Source: Alphaproteobacteria bacterium
GTDB taxonomy: Bacteria > Pseudomonadota > Alphaproteobacteria > Micropepsales > Micropepsaceae
Direction: 5' to 3'
Assembly: GCA_028871345.1 (NCBI GenBank)
Contig: JAGWNK010000018.1
Location: forward strand, 1 to 64,000
Length of the DNA: 64,000 nt
Positions 19,174-28,371 of this stretch are shown here, piece by piece. Numbering within the stretch: the stretch's first letter is position 1; the number at the start of each line of letters is the position of its first letter. The notes beneath the pieces are model-generated. The model did not search any database, was not told the DNA's origin, and saw only the letters and a list, made by a program, of their open reading frames with translations. Made by a program: the position numbers and the translations under genes.

Positions 19174-20046
19174 CTATTTCAGCAGATAGGCGGCAGTGGC
19201 GAAGGGCGAGATCAGCGGCGCCAGGAGCGTCACGATCGTCCAGTAGGTCGTGCGGCGGACTCGGATGACGTCGCCCGGGCGGATGCGCGTGGTCTCGTCG
19301 GCGGGCATGTCCTCTTCGTTCGCTTCGCCCTGGTGGCGCACGTAGACCGTCGAGGTCGTGGCACGATCGGTGTATCCGCCGGCCAAGGCGATGGCGTTCG
19401 GCACCGACATGGCGTTGACATAGGGATACTCGCCCGGCTTGTTCACCTCGCCGATGATGTAGAACGGCCGGTAGGTCGTCACTTCCACGGCGACGCGCGG
19501 ATGGACGAGGTAGCCGCCGTCCTGGAACGTGGCGGCGATGCGCGTCTCCAGGCCGTAAGCGGTGAGGCCCGCGGCGGCGACGGCGCCGATCAGCGGCAGG
19601 CGCACATAGCCCTGGCTGTCGATTTCGAACTCGCCGGAAAGGTCGGTCTCGTTGAACACCGTGACCTTCACCTTGTCGCCGGTGCCGAGGCGGTAGCCGG
19701 TATCTTCGGACGGACGCAGACCGCGCACCATGACGGATTCATCGGGCGGCTGCATCGATGCGTAGCGCGGCGCCGGGGTTTCTGACGGGGCCACGGCGAC
19801 CGGCGTCGTCGGCGCCGCCTGCGGCTGGTCGGTTTGCGGCTGCGCCGCCTGCGCCTGGGCGGTCTGGGTTCGGTCGGTCTGGGACCGAGCGTCGTCGGGC
19901 ATGTTCTCGTCGCTCGGCGGGATCATGGTGGCGTAGCGCGGCTGGTCGGGTTCGGAAGTCCGCAGCCCCATTTCCGGACTCTGTGCAAGCGCGCACGTGC
20001 CAAACACGAGCACGGTCACTCCGAAAATCGCGGACTTCCGACCCAT
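19174..20046 (-). CDS. Polysaccharide export protein, Wza/ExoF type
   Basis: 290 residues: signal peptide (FGVTVLVFGTCALAQ), a low-complexity Gln/Ala/Pro-rich region (about 50-95), a Poly_export domain (YRLGTGDKVKVTVFNETDLSGEF... GYVRLPLIG) and an SLBB domain (FYIIGEVNKPGEYPYV...AIALAGGYT). Such proteins form the outer-membrane or periplasmic channel for capsule or exopolysaccharide. The Cys before AQ might make a lipoprotein, but the lipobox is poor. No polymerase or glycosyltransferase genes adjoin it, so it is an orphan here. It ends with a hydrophobic C terminus (LLAPLISPFATAAYLLK). Confidence 0.8.
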   Translation of the reverse strand: MGRKSAIFGVTVLVFGTCALAQSPEMGLRTSEPDQPRYATMIPPSDENMPDDARSQTDRTQTAQAQAAQPQTDQPQAAPTTPVAVAPSETPAPRYASMQPPDESVMVRGLRPSEDTGYRLGTGDKVKVTVFNETDLSGEFEIDSQGYVRLPLIGAVAAAGLTAYGLETRIAATFQDGGYLVHPRVAVEVTTYRPFYIIGEVNKPGEYPYVNAMSVPNAIALAGGYTDRATTSTVYVRHQGEANEEDMPADETTRIRPGDVIRVRRTTYWTIVTLLAPLISPFATAAYLLK

Positions 20047-20185
20047 GGCCCGATCCTAAGGTGCCAGCCGTTTACGAAGGACTAAGGGTTCCGGCCGCGG
20101 CCAATGCGTCGCATCTGCGGTTAATACCGTCGCCTCAGCGACGTTGCCCAAACGGCGCAATGGCGCAATCGGCGTACAAACAAGC

Positions 20186-20214
20186 TTGACGCGACTAGTC
20201 CAATGGACTACCTA
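20186..20214 (+). promoter_or_regulatory. Toxin-antitoxin promoter with palindromic operator
   Basis: TTGACG at 20186-20191 serves as -35. A perfect inverted repeat, TAGTCCA-A-TGGACTA (20196-20210), fills the spacer up to a poor -10 (TACCTA). This is the position expected for autorepression by the XRE-type antitoxin encoded downstream. The first ATG of the toxin frame follows within 7 bases. Confidence 0.6.
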
Positions 20215-20216
20215 TC

Positions 20217-20557
20217 ATGCGAACTCCGATCGCCGTCGTCGAAACCCCCGTTTTTTTGGCGGCTGTGCGCAAACTGATGGGCGAGGAGGAGCGAACAGCG
20301 CTCATATTGTACCTGTCGCGGCATCCCGAGAGGGTTGATCTGATTCCAGGCATGGGCGGCGTGAGAAAGCTGCGCTGGAAACCGGAGGGGCGCGGCAAGC
20401 GCGGATGATTCATTACCGCCACAATGTAGACTTCCCGCTGTTCGCATTGAGTGCCTACGCCAAGAATGTGAAAGGCGATTTGACTGCCGCACAGAGGAAT
20501 GAGCTCAGGCAAATGATCAAGTTGCTGATTCAAAATCATGGAAAGGCAAGGCCATGA
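20217..20557 (+). pseudogene. RelE/HigB-like toxin disrupted by a frameshift
   Basis: The first frame gives MRTPIAVVETPVFLAAVRKL and on to GGVRKLRWKPEGRGKRG, then stops at TGA 20406. The conserved second half (MIHYRHNVDFPLFALSAYAK...RNELRQMIKLLIQ) continues in another frame from 20405 to TGA 20555-20557. Intact relatives read GKRGGARVIYY here without a break, so a few bases have been lost at about 20404. The toxin would inhibit translation by mRNA cleavage; as it stands it is probably inactive. The final TGA overlaps the antitoxin ATG (ATGA). Confidence 0.75.
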
Positions 20558-20853
20558 GCAAGAAAGTCGCGGACAGCGTTAAGCGCGGACTGGAACAGGC
20601 GTTGACTTACGTCGAAGGCACCGCGGACCTCAGTCAATACCGCGTCAACGTTCCGCGCCAGATCGACGTGCGAGCGATCCGCGCCAAGCTCAAGATGACC
20701 CAGCAGGAGTTCGCCGCGCAGTTCGGATTCTCCGTCAACACGCTGCGCCATTGGGAACAAGGCAAACGCGTGCCTGAAGGCCCCACGCGGGCGTATCTGC
20801 TGGTCATCGACCGCGCGCCGAAGACGGTACAAAGGGCGCTCGGGACGGCTTAG
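20554..20853 (+). CDS. XRE-family antitoxin
   Basis: 99 residues with a C-terminal helix-turn-helix (RAIRAKLKMTQQEFAAQFGF, then SVNTLRHWEQGKRVPEGPTR). It neutralises the RelE-like toxin and represses the promoter through the upstream palindrome. The gene is complete although its toxin carries a frameshift; it may persist because it is harmless or because it counteracts related toxins. Start overlaps the toxin stop by 4 bases, indicating translational coupling. Confidence 0.8.
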   Translation: MSKKVADSVKRGLEQALTYVEGTADLSQYRVNVPRQIDVRAIRAKLKMTQQEFAAQFGFSVNTLRHWEQGKRVPEGPTRAYLLVIDRAPKTVQRALGTA

Positions 20854-20858
20854 GTATG

Positions 20859-21008
20859 TCAGATGTCGTTTTGCGGTTGATCCGGCGGATAGATGTCCAG
20901 CGACAGGTCAATCTTTAGATCGGCCATGCGGGCCAAGAGATCGCAGTCGAAGACGTCACCGCTATTTCCGAGGAAGAACCAGTCACAGGCTGTGGCGCCC
21001 CGAAACAT
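20859..21008 (-). pseudogene. C-terminal fragment of an unrecognised protein
   Basis: A 49-codon frame reads MFRGATACDWFFLGNSGDVF, then LLARMADLKIDLSLDIYPPD, ending QNDI. It looks like real coding sequence: a beta strand, a helix and a strand in sensible order, and the frame extends a few sensible residues further (GELTVP) before meeting a stop upstream. I read it as the remaining end of a longer gene. The last part weakly recalls DUF4279. Convergent with the antitoxin gene, 5 bp apart. Confidence 0.4.
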
Positions 21009-21170
21009 GGGGACGGTCAGCTCGCCGCATCAGGCAGGACTCGAAGTATTTCCTCCAAGCTACTGAAAATATTGGTGTCATGCGGTCCACAAACGGGTAC
21101 GACTTGTGAACAGCCTGTGGGTACAAACGGTCCACAGCGTCCGGCTTCATGGGGATAAGTGAGCCTGGAC

Positions 21171-21247
21171 TGGTACAGGCGGGTGGGGTCGAACCACCGA
21201 CCTCCGGATCCACAATCCGGCGCTCTAACCAGCTGAGCTACGCCTGC
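21171..21247 (-). tRNA. tRNA-His (GTG)
   Basis: 77 nt with CCA encoded. Acceptor stem GCAGGCG/CGCCTGT, D arm GCTC...GAGC, anticodon stem CCGGA/TCCGG with loop TTGTGGA (anticodon GTG), T arm GGTGG/CCACC. The base before G1 is C, so there is no encoded G-1; the discriminator is A73 and the first pair is G1-U72. Most bacteria have G-1:C73. Absence of both is reported for one alphaproteobacterial clade with a divergent HisRS. Confidence 0.95.
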
Positions 21248-21339
21248 GTTCAGGGGGCCGGACCCTAGGATTCGAGCCTGGCAAAAGCAAGATGCGGCCC
21301 CTCGTCCGGGCGCACGCCGGGGCACTATGATGGCGGTCC

Positions 21340-23259
21340 ATGACCAGGCGTGTTCGCAAAATCCTCATCATCGGCGCCGGCACCGCGGCAGGCCTCATCC
21401 TGCTCGTCCTGGCGCTGCCCTTCGTGGTCCCGGTGGATGCCTACCGCGGGCGGATCGAGAGCGCGGCCGTCCACGCCACCGGGCGGACCCTGAAGATCGA
21501 GGGCCCGCTGCGCCTGATGCTGTTCCCGCATTTCGGCCTGCGGGCCCACGAGGTGACCTTCGCGAACATGCCCGGCGGGCGTGCCGCTGCCATGGCCGAA
21601 GTGGGCGACATCGAGCTTTCGGTGAGGTTCCTGCCGCTGCTCGCCGGCCGGATCGAACTTGACCAGATTGTCCTGAACCATCCCGACATCGACCTGGAAG
21701 TCGACGCCCAGGGCCGCGCCAACTGGACCCTGGCGAAGCGGGAAAAGGCGAGCGCAGGCGGCAGCGTTACCCTGCCTGTCGATACCCAATTCTCCGGCCT
21801 CAAGATCACCGACGGGCGGATCGCCTACGACAATGCCAAGACGGGCACGCACCGGTCGCTTGATCACGTCAATGCCACTGTCGGACTGACGCGCCTCGAC
21901 GCCCCCATGCCCGTCGACGGCAATCTGATGCTCGCCGGTCACCGCGTCGATTTCGACGCCAGGATCGCCACCATGAAGACGTTGCTGGGCAACGCCACCA
22001 CGGCGCTCGATCTGTCGCTCACCTCCGACATGATGCAGGCGAGCTTCAAGGGTCTGCTCGAGCCCGCCGGCGGCGCCCGCGGCAATTTCAAGCTCGATAC
22101 ATCCTCATTGCGCAGCGTGGCCGGCTGGCTGGGTGAGCGGCTGCCCGCAGGCGGCGGCTTCGGCACGTTGTCCCTCGAAAGCCGCATCGATTCGCGGAAC
22201 AAGGTCACGGCGCTGTCGCCGCTGCGCCTGTCGCTCGACGGCCAGAATATGACGGGCGCGCTGTCGCTGGACAGCCGCGGTCCGGTCCCCATGATCCAAG
22301 GGACGCTCAGGATCGACCATCTCGATCTCAACACCTATCTGGCGGAGGGCGGGAAAGCTCCACCGGCCGGCCCTGGCGACACGGGATGGAGTCGCAGGCC
22401 GGTCAGCCTCGCCCTGCTGAAATCGTTCGACGCCGCGATCTCGCTCGAAGCCGGCGCGATCCGTTTGCGCGGCCTGCGCCTGAACCGGACGGGGTTGCGT
22501 CTGGAGATCTCCGACGGTCAGGGCACGGCCCGCCTCGATCCGATCGCGCTTTATGGCGGGACCGGCAGTGTCGCGGTGACGGTCGATGGCCGCAGCACCC
22601 CGCAATATCGCGCCACGTTGTCATTCTCGGGTGTGGCGCTCCGCCCGCTGCTCGACGACACCATCGGCGTCGACAGCATCGAAGGGATCGGGGCCCTCAC
22701 CCTCGACGTCAGCGCGCAAGGCCCCAGCGCCTACGCCGTGATGCACACCTTGTCGGGCAAAGGCACGATCAGCGGCGCCCACGGTCGGTTTCGCGGCATC
22801 GACATGGGACGGATCGCACGCACGATCCAGACGGTGCTGGGCCAGGGTGCCACCGGCGCCGCCGCCAGCACCGATTTCCACGCCATGAACGGGAGCTTCG
22901 TCATCGCCGGAGGCGTGCTGACCAACAAAGATTTCCGCATGGAAGGCCCGGTCGTGCAGATGGCGGGCGCCGGCGCCATCGACATCGGAAACCGCACGAT
23001 CGACTTCCGGCTGGTGCCGAAAGCCGTCGTCGGCGGATCGAGCATCGGGATACCATTCCGTATCAAGGGCTCCTGGGATCACGTCCGTTACGCACCCGAT
23101 CTCAGCGGTGTATTGAACGATGTGATGCAGAACCTCCAAGGCGGACGCGCTCCGTTCAAAGGCCTGTTCGGAGGTGGCAACAAGACACAGGACCAGGGTG
23201 CACCGAAAAAGAAGAAGAACCTCGGCGACGCACTGAAGAACATGTTCGGCATTCACTGA
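21340..23259 (+). CDS. AsmA-family protein
   Basis: 639 residues: one N-terminal membrane helix (ILIIGAGTAAGLILLVLALP) then a long periplasmic beta-rich body typical of AsmA/AsmA-like proteins, with the conserved start (GRIESAAVHATGRTLKIEGP) and the C-terminal AsmA_2 part (GSFVIAGGVLTNKDFRMEGP, IDIGNRTIDFRLVPKAV). The family forms bridge-like structures that move phospholipids between the membranes. The tail is Lys-rich. It stands beside tRNA-His and ends 7 bp before the next gene, so both are probably one transcript. Confidence 0.85.
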   Translation: MTRRVRKILIIGAGTAAGLILLVLALPFVVPVDAYRGRIESAAVHATGRTLKIEGPLRLMLFPHFGLRAHEVTFANMPGGRAAAMAEVGDIELSVRFLPLLAGRIELDQIVLNHPDIDLEVDAQGRANWTLAKREKASAGGSVTLPVDTQFSGLKITDGRIAYDNAKTGTHRSLDHVNATVGLTRLDAPMPVDGNLMLAGHRVDFDARIATMKTLLGNATTALDLSLTSDMMQASFKGLLEPAGGARGNFKLDTSSLRSVAGWLGERLPAGGGFGTLSLESRIDSRNKVTALSPLRLSLDGQNMTGALSLDSRGPVPMIQGTLRIDHLDLNTYLAEGGKAPPAGPGDTGWSRRPVSLALLKSFDAAISLEAGAIRLRGLRLNRTGLRLEISDGQGTARLDPIALYGGTGSVAVTVDGRSTPQYRATLSFSGVALRPLLDDTIGVDSIEGIGALTLDVSAQGPSAYAVMHTLSGKGTISGAHGRFRGIDMGRIARTIQTVLGQGATGAAASTDFHAMNGSFVIAGGVLTNKDFRMEGPVVQMAGAGAIDIGNRTIDFRLVPKAVVGGSSIGIPFRIKGSWDHVRYAPDLSGVLNDVMQNLQGGRAPFKGLFGGGNKTQDQGAPKKKKNLGDALKNMFGIH

Positions 23260-23266
23260 GGGGATC

Positions 23267-24370
23267 ATGAAACGCAACACGATGGTCGCGGCCGCAGCAG
23301 TGGTACTGGTGCTGGTCGTTGCGCTGTTCGGCTATCTGTGGCTGACCCGGCGAGGCCCCGTGCTCACCGTCGCGACCTGGCCAGGCACCTATCAGCGCGC
23401 CCAGACCTCGGCCCTCCTGATCCCTTTCGCCCGCCGCACTGGCGCCGACGTGCGCATCGCCGAATATGACGGCGGCACGGCCGAACTCGCCCGCCAGGTG
23501 CAGGCGCACAAATACGCCTGGGACGTCATGGACCTCGAACTTCCGGACGCTGTCGCAGCCTGTACCGAAGGGTTGCTGGAGAAGATCGATCCGACCCAGC
23601 TGCCGGCGGGCGTCAACGGGGTGCCGGCCGGCCAAGATTTCGTCGCCGGCGCCATCGGACCCTGCTGGGTCGGCAGCGTCGTCTACAGCCAGGTCGTGGG
23701 GTTCGATACCCATCGCTTTGCGGGTGCGTCTCCCTCTTCGCTTTCGGATTTCTTCGACGTGCGGCGTTTCCCGGGTCCACGCGCGATGCGATCGGACCCC
23801 AAGCTCAATCTGGAGATGGCCTTGCTCGCCGACGGCGTGGCGCCGCGCGACGTCTATCCGATGTTGGCAACGCCTGCCGGCATCGCGCGCGCCCTGGCGA
23901 AACTCGACACCATCCGAGGCGATATCGTCTGGTGGACGCCGAGCGACCCTCCGGCGCAGATGCTTCACGACGGTCGCGCCGCCTTTGCCACCATGCTGGA
24001 CGGGGATGTGTTCGACGCGGCCAACGACGGCCGCCCTGTCGGCGTGATCTGGGACCGCCAGCTGTACGAATTCGACGCTTTCGGCGTCCCGAAAGGCAAT
24101 CCCAAACGGGCCCTCGCCATGGATTTCATCCGTTTCGCGACGGAAAGCGGCAGTCTTGCCGGCGTCTCGAGCTGGGTTCCCTACGGGCCTGCCAGACGCA
24201 GTGCCGTCGCGCTGGTCGGTGACAATCCCGAACTCCACATCGCAATGACACCGTTCCTGACGACCACACAGGCCCATTTTGCGACAGCCTTCCGGGTGGA
24301 CGACAGGTGGTGGCGCGCCCACCAGTCGGCGGTCGAGGCCCGATGGCAGGAATGGCTTTCAAAAAAATGA
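23267..24370 (+). CDS. PotD-like extracellular solute-binding protein
   Basis: 367 residues with an uncleaved-looking or lipoprotein-less signal anchor (AAAAVVLVLVVALFGYLWL) followed by a periplasmic binding protein fold of the spermidine/putrescine (PotD) group: LTVATWPGTYQRAQTSALLI, AGAIGPCWVGSVVYS, FDVRRFPGPRAM, VGVIWDRQLYEFDAFGVPKG. No polyamine permease adjoins it; the ABC genes that follow are of the oligopeptide type and start 308 bp later. It may be an orphan binding protein. Start ATG 23267 has GAGGGG upstream. Confidence 0.8.
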   Translation: MKRNTMVAAAAVVLVLVVALFGYLWLTRRGPVLTVATWPGTYQRAQTSALLIPFARRTGADVRIAEYDGGTAELARQVQAHKYAWDVMDLELPDAVAACTEGLLEKIDPTQLPAGVNGVPAGQDFVAGAIGPCWVGSVVYSQVVGFDTHRFAGASPSSLSDFFDVRRFPGPRAMRSDPKLNLEMALLADGVAPRDVYPMLATPAGIARALAKLDTIRGDIVWWTPSDPPAQMLHDGRAAFATMLDGDVFDAANDGRPVGVIWDRQLYEFDAFGVPKGNPKRALAMDFIRFATESGSLAGVSSWVPYGPARRSAVALVGDNPELHIAMTPFLTTTQAHFATAFRVDDRWWRAHQSAVEARWQEWLSKK

Positions 24371-24678
24371 TCGCCAGGCCGGCCTCCATTCCGCGGCGTC
24401 AATAAAGCTGTCGGTAAGCGCTGGCGCGTACGGCGTTCACGCAGAATGTTGCGTCGGAGGCCACCCTGCGACAATGAATTCGCGACGCGGTCAACGAGGA
24501 CGGGAAGAGCCCCAAAAGCGCACGCCCGACTCGCTAAGCGCGCCATGGCCATTTTTTCGATTCCTTCATAATTGTCCTTTATTTCCAAGGGATCGACGCA
24601 TTGACAGGCGTTGCCTAGTCCCCGAGTTTGAACCCAGGATTCGAGTCTGCGTCGGATGCACGGAAAGAGAATGGGCTG
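24371..24678. other. Region upstream of the oligopeptide transporter genes
   Basis: 308 bp. TTGACA at 24601-24606 is a consensus -35 but has no good -10 17 bases later (GAGTTT), so a promoter here is only possible. A T-rich patch (ATTTTTTCGATTCCTTCATA region, 24551-24585) precedes it and could be the end of the upstream transcript, though no strong hairpin is seen. The last 60 bp form the leader of oppB. Confidence 0.35.
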
Positions 24679-25626
24679 ATGCTCTCCTACGCAATCCGCC
24701 GGTTTCTTGGTGCCCTGCCCACGCTCTTCATCATCGTGACGTTTGCGTTCTTCATGATGCGTCTGGCGCCCGGCGGACCGTTCGACTCCAACCGCCATCT
24801 GCCTCCCGAGATCGAGCACAACATCGAGGCGGCCTACAACCTCGACAAGCCGGTCTATGAGCAATACCTGATCTACCTCGGCAAGCTGGCGCGCTTCGAT
24901 CTGGGCCCGTCTTACAAGACCAAGGACTTCACGGTCGCCGAGCTGATCGGCGAAGGACTTCCGGTCAGCGCCCGGCTCGGGCTTTCCGCCATGGTGATCG
25001 CCATTGCGTTCGGCGTCGCCCTGGGGACGGCGGCGGCGCTCAACCAGAACCACAGCGGCGACTACGGCATCATGGTGTTCGCCATGGTGGGCATCACCAT
25101 CCCGACTTTCGTCACCGCGCCGATCCTGACATTGATCTTCGGCGTCTACGGCCTGCAGCTATTCGGCTTCGACCTGAGCCTGCCGGTCGGCGGCTGGAAC
25201 GGCGGCGCCTTGCGCAACATGATCCTGCCCGTGATCGTCCTGGCGCTGCCGCAGCTGGCCATTATCGCCCGGCTGGTGCGCGGCTCGACCATCGAGGTTC
25301 TGCGCTCGAACTATGTGCTGACCGCCAAGGCCAAAGGCCTTCCGGCCTACCTTGTCATCCTGCGCCACGTCATGCCGGCTTCGCTTCTGCCTCTCGTCAG
25401 CTATCTCGGTCCGGCCGTCGCCTCGCTGCTGACCGGTTCGCTCGTCGTCGAGCAGATTTTCGGCATCCCCGGCATCGGCCGCTACTTCATACAGGCGGCG
25501 CTCAACCGCGATTACACGTTGATGCTGGGAGTCGTCATCGTCTACGCGGCTTTTGTCATCGCCCTCAACCTCGTGGCTGATCTGCTCTACGCGGTCCTCG
25601 ACCCCCGGGTGAGCTACAAGCGATGA
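24679..25626 (+). CDS. oppB: Oligopeptide ABC transporter permease, OppB type
   Basis: 315 residues with six predicted helices, N-terminal signature MLSYAIRRFLGALPTLFIIV and the cytoplasmic EAA loop TAKAKGLPAYLVILRHVMPA that contacts the ATPase. With OppC it makes the inner-membrane channel for short peptides. ATG 24679 is chosen since the protein family begins here and GGAAAGAGA lies upstream; an in-frame start at 24628 adds nothing conserved. Its stop overlaps oppC by 4 bases (ATGA). Confidence 0.9.
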   Translation: MLSYAIRRFLGALPTLFIIVTFAFFMMRLAPGGPFDSNRHLPPEIEHNIEAAYNLDKPVYEQYLIYLGKLARFDLGPSYKTKDFTVAELIGEGLPVSARLGLSAMVIAIAFGVALGTAAALNQNHSGDYGIMVFAMVGITIPTFVTAPILTLIFGVYGLQLFGFDLSLPVGGWNGGALRNMILPVIVLALPQLAIIARLVRGSTIEVLRSNYVLTAKAKGLPAYLVILRHVMPASLLPLVSYLGPAVASLLTGSLVVEQIFGIPGIGRYFIQAALNRDYTLMLGVVIVYAAFVIALNLVADLLYAVLDPRVSYKR

Positions 25627-26561
25627 GCATCGTCAGCCACAGCGCCGACAACGCCGCCGCCATCATCGCGGCGCGGGACCTGAGCGGTCGCAGCTTGTGG
25701 GTCGATGCCCGCCGGCGCCTGTTCTCCAACCGGGCCGCCGTCGCCAGCATGATCGGTCTGACGGTCGTGGGGCTGATGGCCCTGCTGGCGCCCGCGCTCT
25801 CGCCCTACGGCTTCGCCACCCAGGATTGGAATGTCGTCTCCTGCGCACCACCCTGGTGGCCCGACTCGAGCGTGATGTGCCGCGCGGGCGGTGCGCACTG
25901 GTTCGGCACCGACGCGGTCGGACGCGACTTGTTCGTGCGCGTGCTCTACGGCGCGCGCGTCTCGCTGGCGGTGGGCTTCGTGGCCACGCTGGTCAGTCTG
26001 GCGATCGGCGTGGTTTATGGCGCCATGGCGGGCTATGCGGGAGGCACGATCGATGGCCTGATGATGCGGTTCGTCGACCTGCTCTACTCCCTGCCGTTCA
26101 TCTTCTTCGTCATCATCCTGATGGTGGTCTTCCACCGCAACTTCTTCCTGCTCTTCGTCGCCATCGGCGCGGTGGAGTGGCTGACAATGGCGCGCATCGT
26201 GCGCGGCCAGACGCTGTCGCTCAAGCAGAAGGAATTCATCGAAGCGGCGCGCGCCGCCGGCGTCGGTTCCGCCGCCATCGTTTTTCGCCACGTGATCCCA
26301 AACCTGCTCGGTCCCGTCGTGGTCTACGTGACGCTCACTATCCCCGATGTCATCCTGGCCGAGAGCTTCCTGTCATTCTTGGGCCTTGGCGTGCAGGAGC
26401 CCCTGACCTCGTGGGGCGTGCTGATCGCCGACGGCGCCAATCAGATGGAGATTGCGCCCTGGCTCCTGGTCTTCCCGGCGGGAATCATGGCGGCGGCGCT
26501 TTTCTGCTTCAACTTCATCGGCGACGGACTGCGCGACGCCCTCGACCCGAAGGATCGCTGA
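25623..26561 (+). CDS. oppC: Oligopeptide ABC transporter permease, OppC type
   Basis: 312 residues. An N-terminal cytoplasmic extension with the OppC_N helix (LFSNRAAVASMIGLTVVGLM), a periplasmic loop containing GAHWFGTDAVGRDLFVRVLY, five further helices and the EAA loop EAARAAGVGSAAIVFRHVIP. Partner of OppB. The loop contains two Cys (NVVSCAPPWWPDSSVMC) that might pair in the periplasm. Overlaps oppB and is 1 bp from the ATPase gene. Confidence 0.9.
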   Translation: MSIVSHSADNAAAIIAARDLSGRSLWVDARRRLFSNRAAVASMIGLTVVGLMALLAPALSPYGFATQDWNVVSCAPPWWPDSSVMCRAGGAHWFGTDAVGRDLFVRVLYGARVSLAVGFVATLVSLAIGVVYGAMAGYAGGTIDGLMMRFVDLLYSLPFIFFVIILMVVFHRNFFLLFVAIGAVEWLTMARIVRGQTLSLKQKEFIEAARAAGVGSAAIVFRHVIPNLLGPVVVYVTLTIPDVILAESFLSFLGLGVQEPLTSWGVLIADGANQMEIAPWLLVFPAGIMAAALFCFNFIGDGLRDALDPKDR

Positions 26562-26562
26562 G

Positions 26563-28371
26563 ATGAGCGAGCCGATCCTGCAAGTCCGCGATCTGGATGT
26601 CCGGTTCCGCATCCATGACGGCAACATTCATGCGGTCAAGCATGTGAGTTTCGACATCGACGAAGGAGAATGCCTGGGTGTCGTCGGCGAGTCTGGCTCA
26701 GGCAAGAGCCAGCTGTTCCTCGCCACCATCGGCCTCCTGGCGCAGAACGGCACGGCCAGCGGCAGCGTGCGATACCGGGGCGACGAAATATTGGGGCTTC
26801 CGGAGTGGCGGCTGAACCGTCTGTGCGGCTCGCGCATCGCCATGGTCTTCCAGGATCCTCTCACCTCGCTGACGCCCCACATGACGCTCGGGACGCAGAT
26901 CATGGAGGGGCTCAGGTCCCACCATCACCTGCCTCGCGACGTGGCCGAGCAGCGCGCCCTGGAAATCCTCGAGATCGTGCGCATCCCGGAAGCGAAGCGG
27001 CGCATGCGCCAGTATCCCCACGAACTATCCGGCGGCATGCGGCAGCGTGCCATGATCGCAATGGCGACGGTCTGCGGGCCGGACCTGCTGATTGCGGATG
27101 AACCGACGACGGCGCTCGACGTGACGGTTCAGGCGCAGATTCTCGAGATCATGCGCGAGCTCAAGACCGAGCTGAAGACATCGGTGGTGATGATCTCCCA
27201 TGACATGGGGGTGATCGCCGGAATCGCGGACCGCGTGCTGGTTATGCGGGAAGGCGACGTCGTCGAGAGCGGGCCGGTCGATGACATCTTCTACAGGCCG
27301 CGCCACCCCTACACGAAGGAGCTGCTGGACGCGATGCCGCGGCTCGAAAACAACGAAGGCGTGCAAACCTGCGCCGCGCCGGCCGCCGACGCGCCGAACA
27401 TCCTCGAAGTCAGCGACCTCGCCGTGCACTTCCCGGTGCATATCGGGCCGACGGCGACCAAAGCCTTGAGGGCCGTGGACTCCGTGAGCTTCACACTGAG
27501 GCAGGGTGAAACTCTCGGTGTCGTCGGTGAATCCGGGTCGGGCAAGTCCACCCTGGCGCGGGCCATCCTGCAGCTCCTGCCCAAGACCGGCGGCACCGTG
27601 GTCTGGATGGGCAATCATCTCGACGCCCACAAGCGCGACGACCTGCGACGGCTGCGCCGCGATCTGCAGATCGTGTTCCAGGACCCGCTGGCAAGTCTCG
27701 ATCCCAGGCGGACGATCGGCCAGTCCATCGCCGAACCGCTTCAGTCCCTCATGCCGATGCTGACACGCGACGAGGTGTCGGCGCGCGTGCGGGCGATCAT
27801 GACGAAGGTGGGCCTGGATCCGGCCTGGATAAACCGCTACCCGCACGAGTTTTCGGGCGGACAGAACCAGCGTGTGGGCGTGGCGCGGGCGATGATCATC
27901 GAACCCAAGCTCGTCATCTGCGACGAGGCCGTCAGCGCGCTCGACGTCTCGATTCAGGCGCAGATCGTCAAGCTCATCGCCGACCTGCAATCGCAGACCG
28001 GAATGTCACTGATCTTCATCAGCCACGACCTGGCGATCGTGCGCCAGTTGGCGCACCGCGTCATGGTGCTGTTTCTGGGACGGGTCGTCGAGTTTGCCGA
28101 CAGCGAAATGATCTATTCCAACCCGCGGCATCCCTACACGAAGACCCTCCTGGCGGCCGTTCCGGTGCCCGATCCCGCCATCGAGCGCGCCAAATTGCAT
28201 CTCAAGCTGACCGAGGACGTCCCCTCGCCGCTCGACTCGCGCGCCCAACTCATGTTCCTGAAGTCACGGCTGATCGACGATCCCGATGCCGAACAGTATC
28301 GGCCGCGCCTCGTCGAGGTGGCTCCCGGTCATCTCGTGGCGGAGCACGACGATGTCACTTCAGCCGCCTGA
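26563..28371 (+). CDS. Fused oligopeptide ABC transporter ATPase (OppD-OppF)
   Basis: 602 residues holding two ABC domains, equivalent to OppD and OppF in one chain. First half: Walker A GESGSGKSQLF, signature LSGGMRQRAM, Walker B LLIADEPTTALD. Second half: Walker A GESGSGKSTLAR, signature FSGGQNQRVGVAR, Walker B LVICDEAVSALD. The Asn in the second signature and DEA in place of DEP are small deviations, not obviously inactivating. Each half ends in the oligopeptide-transporter extension with RHPYTKELL/RHPYTKTLL. The fused form, as in YejF or GsiA, fits a four-gene importer. Start ATG 26563 follows oppC directly; the 3' end overlaps the convergent gene by 17 bp. Confidence 0.92.
   Translation: MSEPILQVRDLDVRFRIHDGNIHAVKHVSFDIDEGECLGVVGESGSGKSQLFLATIGLLAQNGTASGSVRYRGDEILGLPEWRLNRLCGSRIAMVFQDPLTSLTPHMTLGTQIMEGLRSHHHLPRDVAEQRALEILEIVRIPEAKRRMRQYPHELSGGMRQRAMIAMATVCGPDLLIADEPTTALDVTVQAQILEIMRELKTELKTSVVMISHDMGVIAGIADRVLVMREGDVVESGPVDDIFYRPRHPYTKELLDAMPRLENNEGVQTCAAPAADAPNILEVSDLAVHFPVHIGPTATKALRAVDSVSFTLRQGETLGVVGESGSGKSTLARAILQLLPKTGGTVVWMGNHLDAHKRDDLRRLRRDLQIVFQDPLASLDPRRTIGQSIAEPLQSLMPMLTRDEVSARVRAIMTKVGLDPAWINRYPHEFSGGQNQRVGVARAMIIEPKLVICDEAVSALDVSIQAQIVKLIADLQSQTGMSLIFISHDLAIVRQLAHRVMVLFLGRVVEFADSEMIYSNPRHPYTKTLLAAVPVPDPAIERAKLHLKLTEDVPSPLDSRAQLMFLKSRLIDDPDAEQYRPRLVEVAPGHLVAEHDDVTSAA

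Noticed and set aside
23267-28371. PotD-like protein as receptor of the oligopeptide permease
   Set aside because: It belongs to a different binding-protein family, has a 308-bp gap with possible separate promoter, and two OppA-type proteins are present downstream.
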